Part shown: positions 23,464 through 36,200 of the stretch, one piece after another
Position numbering within the stretch: position 1 is the stretch's first letter
Layout: the number at the start of each line of letters is the position of its first letter
Position numbers and translations under genes: made by a program
Notes under the pieces: model-generated
The model's input: only the letters and a program-made list of their open reading frames with translations
Databases searched by the model: none
What the model was told of the DNA's origin: nothing
NCBI GenBank assembly: GCA_035771175.1
Contig: CM069590.1
Span: forward strand, 54,550,123 to 54,614,122
Reading direction: 5' to 3'
Source: Paratinospora sagittata
Taxonomy: Eukaryota > Streptophyta > Magnoliopsida > Ranunculales > Menispermaceae
DNA: 64,000 bases

Positions 23464-25453
23464 TGTTGATTTTGACTCAAACATAGATTTCTTGTAAGAT
23501 TAGAATATAGAACATGTATTTAAAAAGTAATTAAGACTTTTTAAATATAAATAAATATTTTATGATCTAGTTGTATTTAAATAAGAAAATCATGTTGGCG
23601 TAAAATAAAAAATTTTTGTTAGTCACAATTTTTAAATATTGTGGCTACAAAGTTTATATATAGAAGGTTCCTCGTTGTTTTATTGATAATCCTAACTAGT
23701 GAGTGAGATTTAGAAGAAGGTGAAGTTTGATCTTTAGAAGCTTTGTGAAAGAATGTAGAGTTTAAAACTTGTGTGGGTGATACGGTTGAAGTTATAGTTT
23801 TCTTTTGGTATTCTCTTTTTATTTTCTTTTTTATCAAAGTTTCAAATCTATGCACTATATGGTGTAAAAATACTTGAGGTGTTTAATTTTTTTGAGGTAC
23901 TTGTTAATTGATAGTAAATTATTTTTTCGCGTGGTTTTTTTCTTGATTTTGAGGGTTTTTTCCATGTATATCTTTGAGTTGTGGGTGTTGATCTATATTA
24001 TTATTTTTTATTAAATCTGTGAGATTGGAGGGTTTGAGTGTTTTTCTCAACAAATTGGTATTAGAGTTACGGCTCGAGTTGCACTTCAATTAATTCATTA
24101 AGGTGTAAAGAGAAAATTAGAGACGTTGAAATATTGATTTAACTTGAAGTTTGAAGTAGAAAAGTTTAAGGAAAAAAATAATTTTGGCTTGTGGAGAATT
24201 CAAGTCAAAGACTGATTAATTCAGTTCAGCTGGCAAAAGTTACTGAAAGGGACATGTTGGGGGTGTGGGCAATCGGGGCACCTAAAGAATGATTACAAGA
24301 ATTGGAAAAGAAAAAGAGCAAGTTTTGTAAATAGCTCCAAGTCAACAAATAAGAATGTCGATGATGACGATACCAATCTGAATGTCGTTAAGTTTAACGG
24401 TGATTTTGTTCTTATGACATCTGTTAATGGTGAAAATTTACAGTATAAGGGAAATTGGGTGATTGATACCCAGGCCACACATTATATATATGTACACAAC
24501 ATGGTTTGACAAGTATGCAAAGTGTACGGTAGCAAGTTTGTGTCGATGGCTTATGGCTCCCAAAGGCCAATAATGAGAGTGGTTAACGTTCAAGTGAAGT
24601 TGTTTGACAGATGCGTTATTACACTTCATGATGTTCAACATGTGTTGAGTTTTACTCATAATTTGATTTTTCTTTTCAAGTTAGATTCTGAAGGTTTTTA
24701 GTATTCTAGTAAAGATAGACTACTGAAAGTTTTCTGGAAGACCACTATGATCATGAAAGGTGTTCAAGACAGAAACTTGTACGTGTTGATGAACAAACCA
24801 ATGTTAGCATGAGGAGCAAGATCTAAGTCTAAAAGGTTGATTTGAAAGTGGGTTCCTGTTGGGTGATTCTCAACATTGAGTGTCATGGCTCATGATGGCA
24901 AAGGGGCCAAAATATGAGATTGAAGCAGATGACGTATTGGTGTTTTTGCCAAGGTGAAGATTGTTGAATTTTGGCTCAAACATGGATTTCTTGTTGGATT
25001 AGAACACGAAACATGTATTTTAAAAGTAATTAGGACTTTATAAATATGGATAAATGTTTTATGATCTAGTTGTATTTGAATAAAGAAACAATGTTAGTGT
25101 AGAATGAGAAATCCTCGTTGGTCACAATTTCTAAATTTTGTGGCTAGAAAGTCTATATATAGGAGATTTCTCATTGTTTATTGACAATCTTAACTAGTGA
25201 GTGAAATCTAGAAGAAGATGAAACTTGGTCCTTAGAAGCTTTGTGAAAGAGTGTAGAGTTTAGAACTTGTGATGATGATGCGGTTGGAGTTTTAGTTTTC
25301 TCTTGGATATTCTCTTATGTTTTTCTTCTTTATCAAAGTTTCAGATCTGTGTACCATCTAGTATAAAAGTACTTGAGGTGTTTAATTTTTTTGAAGTTCT
25401 TGTTAATTGATAGTAAATTATTTTTGTCTGTAGTTTTTGTATTTTTCCCAACA
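23464..25453 (+). mobile_element. Short defective copia-type LTR element
   Basis: Direct terminal repeats at 23464-24052 and 24962-25453 share TGTTGA..TTGGCTCAAACAT starts, long similar interiors (for example TTTATGATCTAGTTGTATTT) and ..CAACA ends; the right copy lacks about 100 bp. Directly after the left LTR, AATTGGTATTAGAG resembles the initiator tRNA primer site. The 0.9-kb interior retains two gag-pol scraps: a zinc knuckle CWGCGQSGHLKNDY with its last cysteine replaced by tyrosine, and a protease motif WVIDTQATHYI with the active-site glycine changed to glutamine, followed by ITLHDVQHVL. Integrase and reverse transcriptase are absent. No matching target duplication was found. The LTRs have diverged a great deal, so the copy is old. 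Confidence 0.82.
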
Positions 25454-28400
25454 AATTAGCCAAAGAGATAACCTTGCAAACTCCGATTTTTTTAAATAAT
25501 TATTAAAAAGTAATAAGTATAGTGTAGAATTTCATTTCCTATTTCAATTAATATTTAATTCTCATAGTACAAGTCTTGTCTCAATCTTCTTCTTTTTTCA
25601 ACCAACTAACATTTTAATTAACAACATATATTACTTCTAACTCTACCAATGTTAAGCACAATGTGCACATCTTTATAGACAATTAGTCTCAAATTATGAT
25701 AAATGAGTAAGATTATTATTTTAAGTAACTAACAATTAATGCGCGTATCAACTTTTATTAAATTAATTATAACACAAATCTAAATCACTTGCCCATAGAT
25801 TAACTTTTATTAAATTAACTATAACATGAATCTACTTATTAATGGTAATAGACAAAGGTCTTGTTTAAAAGTGCGATAAATACTCTGTTATGATACAAAA
25901 TTAGGAAAAATGCAAAGTTGACGTGTTTAAGAAGTCAAATCGTAATTGTGTTTTCGTGTGTAATATAATTTGTAGACAATTTAAAAAAACATCATTTGCA
26001 TTTCGAAAAAACTTGTTTCACCCAAAACGTTGCCATTGTTTCAAACAGGGCCAAAAGACTATATACACCTCCTGTTAGAGGTGAATAAAGAATGTGAATT
26101 CATGTAATTACAATAAAGCTTATACTCCACGAATCTACTTATTAATCCTCGAAGATTATTTGTCAAAAAAAAAAAAAAAAAAACGAATTCTTCCACGAAA
26201 TATGTTGAGTGAAGAACCATTATATTCGTCGTTGTCCAACTCGATGGAGAATCAAAAGTCAAAACACAGACAAATTAAAAAAAAAAAGAAGTGGTAAAAT
26301 CGGAGGTCATCCAGGTGATGAATGAGAGTCGCAATAAATAAGTGGCTCTCAAATGCTCGACACGTTGCCAAGCCAAAAGGGTTTTAATTAATTAATTGTA
26401 TAATCTTCGCAGACCGTAAAGGAATCCCATATCTTCTTGAAGTGGAAAAAAAGTATTATAAATCAAAATTTATATATATATATATATGGTTTGAAGATTG
26501 AAATCAACTTTCCTTAAAAGACAAGTTGAAGCTGTTGACATCCCAATATATAAAGAGGGTGAGAATAGAATTGACATTGAAGCCACACACTCTCTCAATA
26601 CTTCTTAATATATTTTACAGTCTAAATGCAGAATGCACATTGTCCCCATACAACAGTAACTTGACAGTTGTTCCACCAACATATGAGCATGATAATCGAC
26701 ACAAATCACTTTAAATATTTAAGTTTGGCAGCGTGGAAAGTGGGTAATTCGTTAGTTAGACCATACACATATATATATTAATTAAGAGAAGGGCCCCCCC
26801 TTCATAGTCTCAATGAAAACTTTATCAAATTGTATATGCTTTTCTTTGAAGGATTAATATTGGATATACGTACAAGTTATAGTAATAAAAATTCATCAAT
26901 TAGTCGGGCAGATTTATAATGGTGCATAGTTATATAACTAGATTTAATTTTGATCAGGATCTCTAAAATCATTTAATTAATTAATTGGTGCATTATATTC
27001 TTATATATATATAATAATGAAAATGTACATGTGTTACGCATAATTTTTATTATAAATTAATTAAAATAAAATAAAAATTTTATTTAAAAAATATATATAG
27101 ATTTATAATAATGTAGGAACAAGTAAAGTTGTTAGAATCGGGATTCTATCTTAGATTTGTAGGGAGCCTAGAGGATCGGATCGTGAATCGCAACCAGAAA
27201 ATATAAATGTTATTTGTGTATAAAGGTACTTAAAAAAATATTAAAATAACACATAAAAACAAATTAAGCCAAATTTTTGAAAGTGTAGCTTAAAATGTCT
27301 TTCCCTTGCCAACGTACAAGTTACAAACATACAATTATAATTTACCTGTAAAAGTAATAATATAATTACAATGTAACAAGTATAAATTTACAACCCTTAA
27401 ACAACCAAATTTATTACATAAAGATTTTTTTTTTAAATCTTCATTTTTTTTCAAGAAATCTAAATATGTTTTTGGTAAAAAAAAATCTATATATATATAT
27501 CTAATAAAGAACACGCCAATTTAAAAAATAAAAAATAAAAAAAATAATACCTCATCGAAGTTGACCACCGTCCGCGAGGATAGGGTAGAGGGTAAGAGAC
27601 AAAAGACGCTTTTTGGTGAGGGATGTGTAGAATCTTAAAAGGTTGTAAGAAAAAAGAGTAGAAGTTGTCGGCATTATGAGAAAGAGAGTATTGCACTCGT
27701 TTATAACATATAACATATTTTCCTTCCATCCTTCCGTAGTAAAAATAATATGTTGTTGGTGCTGAATAAAGATAGTGAGATTTTTGGTAGAAAAGAAAGA
27801 GCCTGATCTGTACAATTATTTGAGGGTATCCGATTTATATATGTGATAGATTTTGAGTGTTAAAATTATGTAAATCTATCATTTCTCTAACATGCTGATT
27901 ACTATATCCATGTATTTACATTTGTCTATCATCATATAAAGAATAAATAACTCAAGAATATTCAAACTTCAACAAAGGTAGGCCGTCAACTACTTTATTG
28001 ACAGCCTCGTGAATTGGAAAATAGAAGTTAGTTTGAGTATTCAACTTACGCCTACTTCAGCCTCGGCCCATTTTGCATTGTTACCTTCACTTCAGCAGAA
28101 ACATATATTTACGGGTTCATACTATAACAACAGATGTTCCTTTGGTAGTTGGCACTGGCCATTATATATGGAATGGTGGTATAGTGCGAACATAAGGGCA
28201 TTGGGAATAAGTGGGTTAGAAATGCCGAGGCATTTATCCGAATCAAAGTTGTCAAAATCACTGCTTAAATAGAAGAATTGGTTACTAGTATTTTTTTTAA
28301 CTCTACGATGTAACCCATAATTAAGTTAGATGAGTGATAGAATTAAGAGACATAAGGTTTTATAATAAAATAAATCTTAAATTTCAGCCTTTCCACTTAC

Positions 28401-29809
28401 ATAATAGTATAAGTGTTTTTAGTCATATCTTATAAAACTAATGGAGGTGAGCTCTTCATACCTTTGAAGTCGAGAGTACTTCAGTATATATATATATATA
28501 TATATCTAATATTTATATTGTCGAATCTTATAATTTATATTCAATTCACTATGCCTCATAGTAATGCTTTGCGTTTCCATTGAAAGTTTATTCTGGCGTC
28601 CTTAAATCATTTCCTTTGTATATATGCCACTCTAATTTAATTATGTAATAAAAAGCAGTATTCTAATCATGTAATGTAGGAGCTAAGCCAGTTTGCTCTA
28701 TTATATATTTTTAAAGACTTTGACTACAACTTATTAAATAAACAAGTTGAAATGTGATACATCCAGGGGTTGCTTTTTAGTCATCGTACGCAAGAATATT
28801 CTTAGGCTACTTAATTCAACAAAGTTGCATTGGCCACCACCAAATATTAAGAGACTCAATTTTGAGTTTGAGTTTCTTTTGACAAAATTAAAGTTGGGAG
28901 AGACCTTGACAAAATTAAGGTTGGAAGAGACGACTTTATCTCTGTAAAATCCTAAAGTTCAGTAAAATAGTGTCGTGTCGAAAAAGATACTATCAAATGT
29001 CGAAATCTTGATAAAAAAAAGAAAAAAAAATATTACTTTTGTCAACTTGATTAATTACATCGCATTTTTATTGAAGTTGTTGCAAAGTTTACAAAAATCT
29101 GGTCAAATTATGAACATGGGAAATGTTGGACTAAGATATTAATATATACTTAATTTTAGAGCATTGACATAATTGCTATTTTTAATTATTAGTTAAAAAA
29201 TTAATAAAATAAAAAACTAAATATTAATAAATATTTTGTAGCAACGATAAGGATCAATTCACATTTCTATAACAAATATAGATATATTTTAAATAAAAAC
29301 GAAAGGTATCCTCATGATTCATTATTAGTTGGGCGGTTTGAGTCTTATTATCGGGTGAAGTGGATGCAACTTTTGGTTAATAAGAAATTTCTTCTATTGC
29401 AAATTATATATAAGAAGGGCATCTCTACGCTTCTTGGGACGTACCCTTGAAAAAAAAAAACAAAAAAGAAGAAGTAAAAATGTATTATATATCTCACGTA
29501 TATCATCATAAATAACTTATACTATAAAAAATAAAAAAATAAAAAATAACTTATACTAGTTGTAAAATTATTTGAACAATTTTCACCGACAAACAAGAAA
29601 AATATTTGAACAATAATCTGATGGCTAGATTAATTACATCACTCGAGCATCACTAATCAACTTCGTATGATGAGTTCAAATCACTTCCCTCCCTCTTCAA
29701 GCGATTCCACAACCCTCCAAAACAAGAAGAAGAAATAAAGACCCAGAAGATGATGAGAAGAACTACAGACTAGTACAGAACTTCCATAAATGGCGATTCC
29801 ACATAATCC
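25454..29809. other. Intergenic, very AT-rich
   Basis: No gene recognised. Holds several TA microsatellites (about 26468-26487, 27006-27012 and 28483-28505), poly-A runs (26166-26183) and many small open frames without motifs. The frame at 28009-28272 was inspected and not accepted. The part nearest 29810 is likely 3' UTR of the downstream LRR gene. Confidence 0.45.
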
Positions 29810-31093
29810 TCAAGGAGTCACAGGACCAAACCTCTTACAAGTCTTAAGAGGCTTCTGCAACCCACCTTGGCAAAAGAACAAACTCGAAGGACACCGAAAC
29901 AAACAATTATTTACAAGACTCACATTTACAGAACCCGGTTTTAGACCCATCAACGGTTCGGGAATCGGCCCAAGCAAGTAATTCCCTCCAAGCAACAGCC
30001 TCGCAAACGCCGCCCTCCCCTCCGCCGGAACCACCGCTCTCCGAGCATACTCCGTCGGAATCACACCCGTAAACTTGTTGTTCTCAAACGACAACGCTGA
30101 GAGCTTCGGCATCACCGCTATAAAAGCCGGTAACAAGCCTCCAAGCCCGTTGTTGCTGAGGTCGACCGCTATTAATTCGCTTTTAGCACCTCTGTTATCT
30201 CTCGGTTTGTGCAAAGACGTGAAATTGTTGTACGAGAGAGTGAGTTGCTGCAGGGAAGAATGATCGAACAGAGCTGAGAAAACCGGCCCGGAAAGCCGAT
30301 TGTGACTCAAATCCATTACCTGTAAAAAAGGCATAAATTTGAAGATATCTGGTAGGTTACCTTCTACGTTGTTGTTTCTCAAAGATAACGAAACTAAGCT
30401 TTTAGGTAAGGTTTCAGGAAATCTTCCAGAGATGCCATTGTTGGTGGTATCCAAAAATAAGAGATTTTTCAGGGTACCCAAGTCGGGAAACTCGCCGGAA
30501 AGCTTGTTTCCTTGAAGCTCTAATCTTTTTAAGCTTTTTAATCCTTTGAAGCTTGAAGGAATTGAGCCTTGAAAACGGTTGTTATCGAGGAACAGTTCTT
30601 CAAGGTTGGAAAGAGCTCCAATGGAAGTGGGTATCTCGCCGGAAAACGAGTTCGCCGAGAGAGCGAGTCGCCGGAGGTGAGTCAGGTTCGAGAATGAGTT
30701 TGGGATCGACCCAGTGAAGGAATTTTCGGAGAGGTCAAGTGTTTGTAAGTAAGGTAGGTTTAAAGTGAAGGAGGCAGAGAAGGAGGCCGAGTAGCCGGCT
30801 CGGTCGAGGGTGAGTTCGGTGACTCGGCTGAGTTTGAAAATGACTCGGTCGCATCGGAAACCGCATGTGAAATGGTCGGTGAAGATGTTGTCACACGGGT
30901 CGAATGAGAAGTCCCAGGAACTCAAGCAAGTTCCTGGGCTTATACATGCAGGAACCACAGCTTTTTTTAACTGCTTTAATGCTTCTATATCTCCTCCATG
31001 TGTTCTGGAAGTGCCCTTTACGAATAGGTCTGAGAAGATCAGTGTTAGTAGTAGTAGAGATAGAGAGATAGAAAAGCACGAAGAAAGACCCAT
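29810..31093 (-). CDS. Secreted leucine-rich-repeat protein (single exon)
   Basis: An intact, intronless frame of 427 residues starting MGLSSCFSISLSLLLLTLIF, a clear signal peptide, followed by ALKQLKKAVVPACISPG and a cysteine-rich N-terminal cap (LSSWDFSFDPCD..FTCGFRCD). About ten plant-type LRRs follow (PYLQTLDLSENSFTGSIP, LEELFLDNNRFQGSIP and others), interrupted by PKSLVSLSLRNN and FDHSSLQQLTLSYNN segments, and a C-terminal cap NNCLFRCPSSLFFC. No transmembrane helix or kinase is seen, so it is probably apoplastic or wall-associated. It belongs to the receptor-like / LRR-only proteins with the PACISP-SCLSSWDF start known in many plants; no biochemical role is assigned. It is not a recent copy of the LRR gene at 15-16 kb. 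Confidence 0.92.
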   Translation of the reverse strand: MGLSSCFSISLSLLLLTLIFSDLFVKGTSRTHGGDIEALKQLKKAVVPACISPGTCLSSWDFSFDPCDNIFTDHFTCGFRCDRVIFKLSRVTELTLDRAGYSASFSASFTLNLPYLQTLDLSENSFTGSIPNSFSNLTHLRRLALSANSFSGEIPTSIGALSNLEELFLDNNRFQGSIPSSFKGLKSLKRLELQGNKLSGEFPDLGTLKNLLFLDTTNNGISGRFPETLPKSLVSLSLRNNNVEGNLPDIFKFMPFLQVMDLSHNRLSGPVFSALFDHSSLQQLTLSYNNFTSLHKPRDNRGAKSELIAVDLSNNGLGGLLPAFIAVMPKLSALSFENNKFTGVIPTEYARRAVVPAEGRAAFARLLLGGNYLLGPIPEPLMGLKPGSVNVSLVNNCLFRCPSSLFFCQGGLQKPLKTCKRFGPVTP

Positions 31094-33283
31094 TTGTTGT
31101 TACTGTTTCTGCTTCAGCTTAGACCCTTCAGGAATGTAAGGAAAGCTGAAAGAGATGAGAAAGAGCTGCTGCAATCAGGACCGTGGGATTTGATTCGGCT
31201 TGGTGATCAGTCTTGCTTCTTGTTTTTTACTTCTTAATTGGATTGTTTGAGATATTTTTGTTTCTTTTCACGGGCATTTGAAGTAGCAAGGTTGCATTTG
31301 TGATTGTGGTTTGTTTTGTCCTTATAATGTCTTGAAGAAATCTAAAATTTGGTGACAGAGATTCTTGGTATTACTGTTATGTATGATGATTGTTGATTAT
31401 TAATTGTGAAATGGGCTGGATGGTGCTGATTTATTGGTTTCATTGTATCAATGGTTGTCACAGAAAAAGAAAATTAAGAAAGGTAGTGAAGTGTGCGATG
31501 TAACCAAAATGGTTAGTAAAGTTGGTGAATTGGTCCCCATGGCATCTTTTGCTGGCTTGGTTTTCATGAATTATGTTATTGCTTACGGTGGCTAAAGTTG
31601 ACAAACCCAATTCAAAAACACATGTAGGGCTTCCTCTTGGATGCAAAGCAGATGGTGAATGGATTTTGAAGGGTAGGGGTACTTAACCAAACAACAATGA
31701 TAATTGATACAGCTTTAGGATAAGATGAAGTATGTACCTAACAAACAACCATGCCACCTTTTGATCTGTTTGTTTCAAATATAGGAGAAAGGGTCCACAT
31801 AGATAAATGGGCTTTAACTTAAAGAGCATCTGGTATACTTCTAAGCATCATCTCTTGGACAGCACCTTTTCTGCCTGAGAATAGAGTATATTTTGGGTCT
31901 TTTTGATACAACTTATGTAAACTAAGATTGTGTTTGGTTTGCAATCCCGAAAACAAGAATACAATTCAAAAAAAATAAAATAAAAAAAATTTGAAAAAAT
32001 TATTTTTTATCATTTTTTAAAAACATGTTTTCTTAACAAAAAAGTAAAAAACTGTTTTCAGAATCTTTTGAACTAAATAAGTTTTTAGTGTTTTCGGATA
32101 CAAAAAATTGTATCCAGATCATGATCCAAACGCGGCCAAACTTTTTGAAAAAATATTGATAGAAAAAGTTGGCTTCAATTGACTTCTTTAAAACGTTATC
32201 AAAAACTGTTTGTACGACTGCTCAAACAAACAGGATCATTATAACCTAGAGAAGGGTGGCTTTTCTAAGTTGTAATATTACAGTACATATTTTCAAACGG
32301 ATTCACCCGTTATAGATGAAGCGCCGAGAATAGACATGGACAAGCCCTGGACGAATATCATCTTGGTTAGATAAACCAAGAAGTGCTGCTGAGATACTCA
32401 CAGCGCTGTCAGTGGCTGCAGGATCAAAAACCAGATTTAACTTTTATATAGCACATGACATGCACTAAGCTTAGTTTTTTGTCCCGACAAAAATCTAGGC
32501 CGAAAATTTCAAAGTTCAAATCTATGGTGCCCATATGGGGGAAAGCTAAAAACAAGTAGAAGAAACCAATTAGCAAATGAAAAAAGTTGCTTTTTTTCTT
32601 TGTTGAAAAGAGCAGCACATCCAAGGTCCAAACGCTGCACAAAGCAGCCTTGCAACAGAAACAGTGATGCCTTTCTAGTTTAGTTTATGAAATTTGCCAT
32701 TGTTCAAGGCAAGCTTTTTTGCTGTTGACTGCTAGTCGGTTAATATTCTAACAGCTATTTGAAGTCCAGTCATCATATCAAAGCAAAGCTTTCTAGTGGA
32801 AAGAGCCTTAGTATGCTCGTAGAATTTGTTCTGCAGCGTCTTTTTCTTTGATTTCATTATTGAGTTGCAATGTTAAACATTCACATTTACAGCAAGTTTA
32901 AGGTCCATCAATGATCAAACTACCTTGTTGCTCCAGAGAGAGAGAGAATTTAGATAGGCAATTGCAGAGGCCCATTTAATCATCTAATGTCTCTGATGAT
33001 TGTTTCTGTATTTATATACTCAGGAGGGAGAGAGTAAATTTGGAAGAAGCAATCAGCTTTTCATACATTTGGGAACATGTATTGTATACAACCTAAAATA
33101 GGGAGAAGCTAGTGCTCCCATTTTTAATGGTTACAGCAAAACCCACCCTGTCCCACCAGAGAGAGAGCCCATTTTTAATGGTTACGGCAAAGTGCTTATA
33201 ATTTGCCCGCCCGCCCTGAGACAGAGAGAGAGAGAGAGAGCCAATCAAGCACAAACACAAAATACTGTTTCTTCTACTCTGCT
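31094..33283. other. Intergenic between LRR and FHA genes
   Basis: Begins with the LRR gene's likely leader and promoter and ends with the 3' UTR of the FHA gene. It contains GA runs (about 32935-32947 and 33221-33240) and a short direct repeat CCCATTTTTAATGGTTAC at about 33117 and 33169. The open frame at 32424-32642 is not convincing. Confidence 0.45.
31925..32141. mobile_element. Possible MITE
   Basis: The stretch opens with GATTGTGTTTGGTTTGCAAT and closes with ATCCAAACGCGGCCAAAC, loosely complementary ends of the TGTTTGG type common in plant MITEs, around an A/T-rich centre. Ends and target duplication are uncertain. Confidence 0.35.
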
Positions 33284-36200
33284 TTATACAATACCCTCAG
33301 GTGACCATTCAGACTTCAAGCTCTTATATTGGTTGTTAGGATTGTGAGCGATGTGCTGCTTTATGGCAGTCTCGTTCGTCTCAAACAAGAACCTCATGCT
33401 CCTTATCTGCAGTTCACAAAATGCTCTACATTAATCATATTACTTGAGGAGACAAATTAATCACAATGTCTAGGATTGCTTGAGCAATTACTCTTCCTCT
33501 GCTCTATTCTATTGAATGAAAATAGAGGACTTTCATGGTTGATGGCAAAGTCTAATATTACTGGCTACCAGTTTCACATGATTATCATTTAAGGCTCAGA
33601 ACCAACAAGTTTTTCACATAAAGAAAGAAGAACTGATTTGAGACGAGAAACAATAAAAGAAACAGCTTTTTCTGCAACAAATTCAAAGAGATTTTCGATA
33701 CTATCAGATCCAGCACAAGTATCAGACAAAAAATTATACAATCAACAGGAACACCGTCAATTTATTATACCAATCATCATACCTTCTCATATTTGGAATT
33801 TGGTCTTCTTGGTGGATCAGGAAGGATGTTATTGTAGCCAATCATGTCAGTATGCCACTTGATGAAATTTCAAATTAGTACATTGTAACTTCCTTAGCAC
33901 TCAGTTTTCGTTTTGATACAAATACACCCTTTATCCAATTAGGCCTATGTATGTAGTACATGACATTCAGACCCATCTCTCTATCATTTCTTTGAATATG
34001 GAGTTCAAGGGCTCCACATTCAGACCCATTAGCCATTGGGGTGTAATGTTATTGAAGAGAAAAGATTTTTAAATAAAAAAATACAACCTAGAGCATTAAG
34101 CTCCCGCTTATGCGGGTTTGAGGGGTCAGGCCACATTGGATCTATCATAAGTGGCCTTGTCCTTTGTAGCGGGAGGTTATTTCCATGACTCAAATTCGTG
34201 ACCAACCAGGTCCCATGACGGCAAATCTTACCATTGCGCCAACGCCACCAAGGATTTTTCAAATCTAGTAGCAAAATCCCAACATCATAACATGAGAAAG
34301 TTCATGCAACCGGGGATGAATAATTCCTCCCATTCCAAGGTGATCAGCCTCCCATCTGAGCTCTATTTTTTTTTTTTTTTTCAAGCAGAAACAAGTAGAC
34401 TATATTAATTGATAATAAAATGTCATACATAGATGGGTGAAAACACCAAAAGTGCTTAGCACTACAAAAGCAACAATCTATGCAACCAATTGGGAACCAT
34501 CTTAAGAAAAGATATCAAACCAACACTGCTACATGACCAGTAGCCACCCAAAGCGCCTAATTACACCGAAAGCTAGATATCTAGACTTCAACATTGATGC
34601 AAGCGGTTGGACCAGCTTAGAAACCCGAGCTCTTGATTCTATCCTCGGTCCAATTGCATAGCTGACCTATGAATCATGCAAAGCTAACCGAGACTTCAAG
34701 TCACTTGAGCTTAGACATCAAGTTTCACATACTTTAGGTCTAGAAGTCCAAACTAACATCAGATTCGGGGCTCACCTAAATTTAGTATGCATTGATCCAT
34801 ACCCCACTTTTGCAGCATGTGGTTCCAGTGAATCACATTCCACTTGGGTAGAAAAGATTTATTCTGTGGGTTTCATCAATCACTTCATGCATGCTCCAAT
34901 GACAACATTTTGATGGCTACTCATGGTCCAGACACAACTGAAATAAACTAAGATGTGGTTCAATAATCACATGGATATACAACCTTTAATGAGTGCAGAT
35001 TATGCAATATTTTCAAGGTGCCAAGGCGATGCCCAGAAAATAAGAGAAAAAAAAACATTGTAGGTCGTTAAATAATTTAATGAGTAAATACCTACATACG
35101 TGGACATAGGAATAATGAACATTGACCACATAGACCGGTCAACAGGAATTAGCACACAAAACAAATTGATGACTCATTGTCACCTATCAATCTATTGTTC
35201 ATGGTGCAAATGTAATCCCAATACCAAAGACTTCAGCCACACATTCTATATTTTAGAATGGTAAACTATACAAATGAAAATAATATTTTTACCCAATTGT
35301 TTACCCAATCAAGCATCAAATAAACCTTTTAGTGCTAATAAAAAGGATAAATGACTTGAGAAAGAAAGAAAGAAAAAATATATGATTGAAAATTTTAGAA
35401 TTCTCCATTATTCTTCCAAATAAATTTTGTTTTATAGTAATTATAAGGGTTTTTCTACATTTAGGTTTGAGTAGCAAAGCGAAAATTGGTTGTAATGAAT
35501 GAACAAGTTATGTAGGATCATCAATTGATTGCAATTCTTACTTGTTTGTTCATGGTAATATAGGCAGTTGCAAGCTAGAGTGCAGACAAAATTAAGTATA
35601 GGTTCAAGGTATATGGAGCATGTCAACTATTATGGCTTAAAATTTGGTAGCGTGAACAAATGATGGTGTTGCAAACCTACAAAACTCACTTAGTGAAAAC
35701 AACACTTTTATAAGTCTATTAACATTGCCCAGACGAGTTCTACGCTTCATTGAGAAGTCAAGGCTGGCAAGTAGCAGAATTAGCAGTCGTTACAATTAAA
35801 GGAGTAGCATCAAATTGTAAGAAAGTTGCGAACGATACGTATGTTTGCACCAATATGGAGCAACTATTGTTTAAGGCAAGATTATTATATATTTATAATA
35901 TTAATGAGTTACCTTTGCACTTGGGGCAATGATGCAGCTAGTGAGGTAAAAACCCAGACGCGTCAATTGCTGTTGAATAATATTAATGAGTTATTGTGTT
36001 AGTAGTTGGATACCCTACAATGGCACATGTTTTCTTCGTATTCAATTCGTTCTACAATGAAGGTAAGTTAGTTATGAGTTGTAACTGACACATAATGAAA
36101 ACGATGCATTCCATAATTTTTCTCCATTTCCTCCCTTGTTTCTCTTTCTTTTTCCACTGTTCTTGCATAATTGTATTATCCTTTAGAACACCAAACACAA

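Noticed and set aside
28009..28272. 87-codon open frame
   Set aside because: No domain, no splice context, and surrounded by AT-rich repeat-like DNA.
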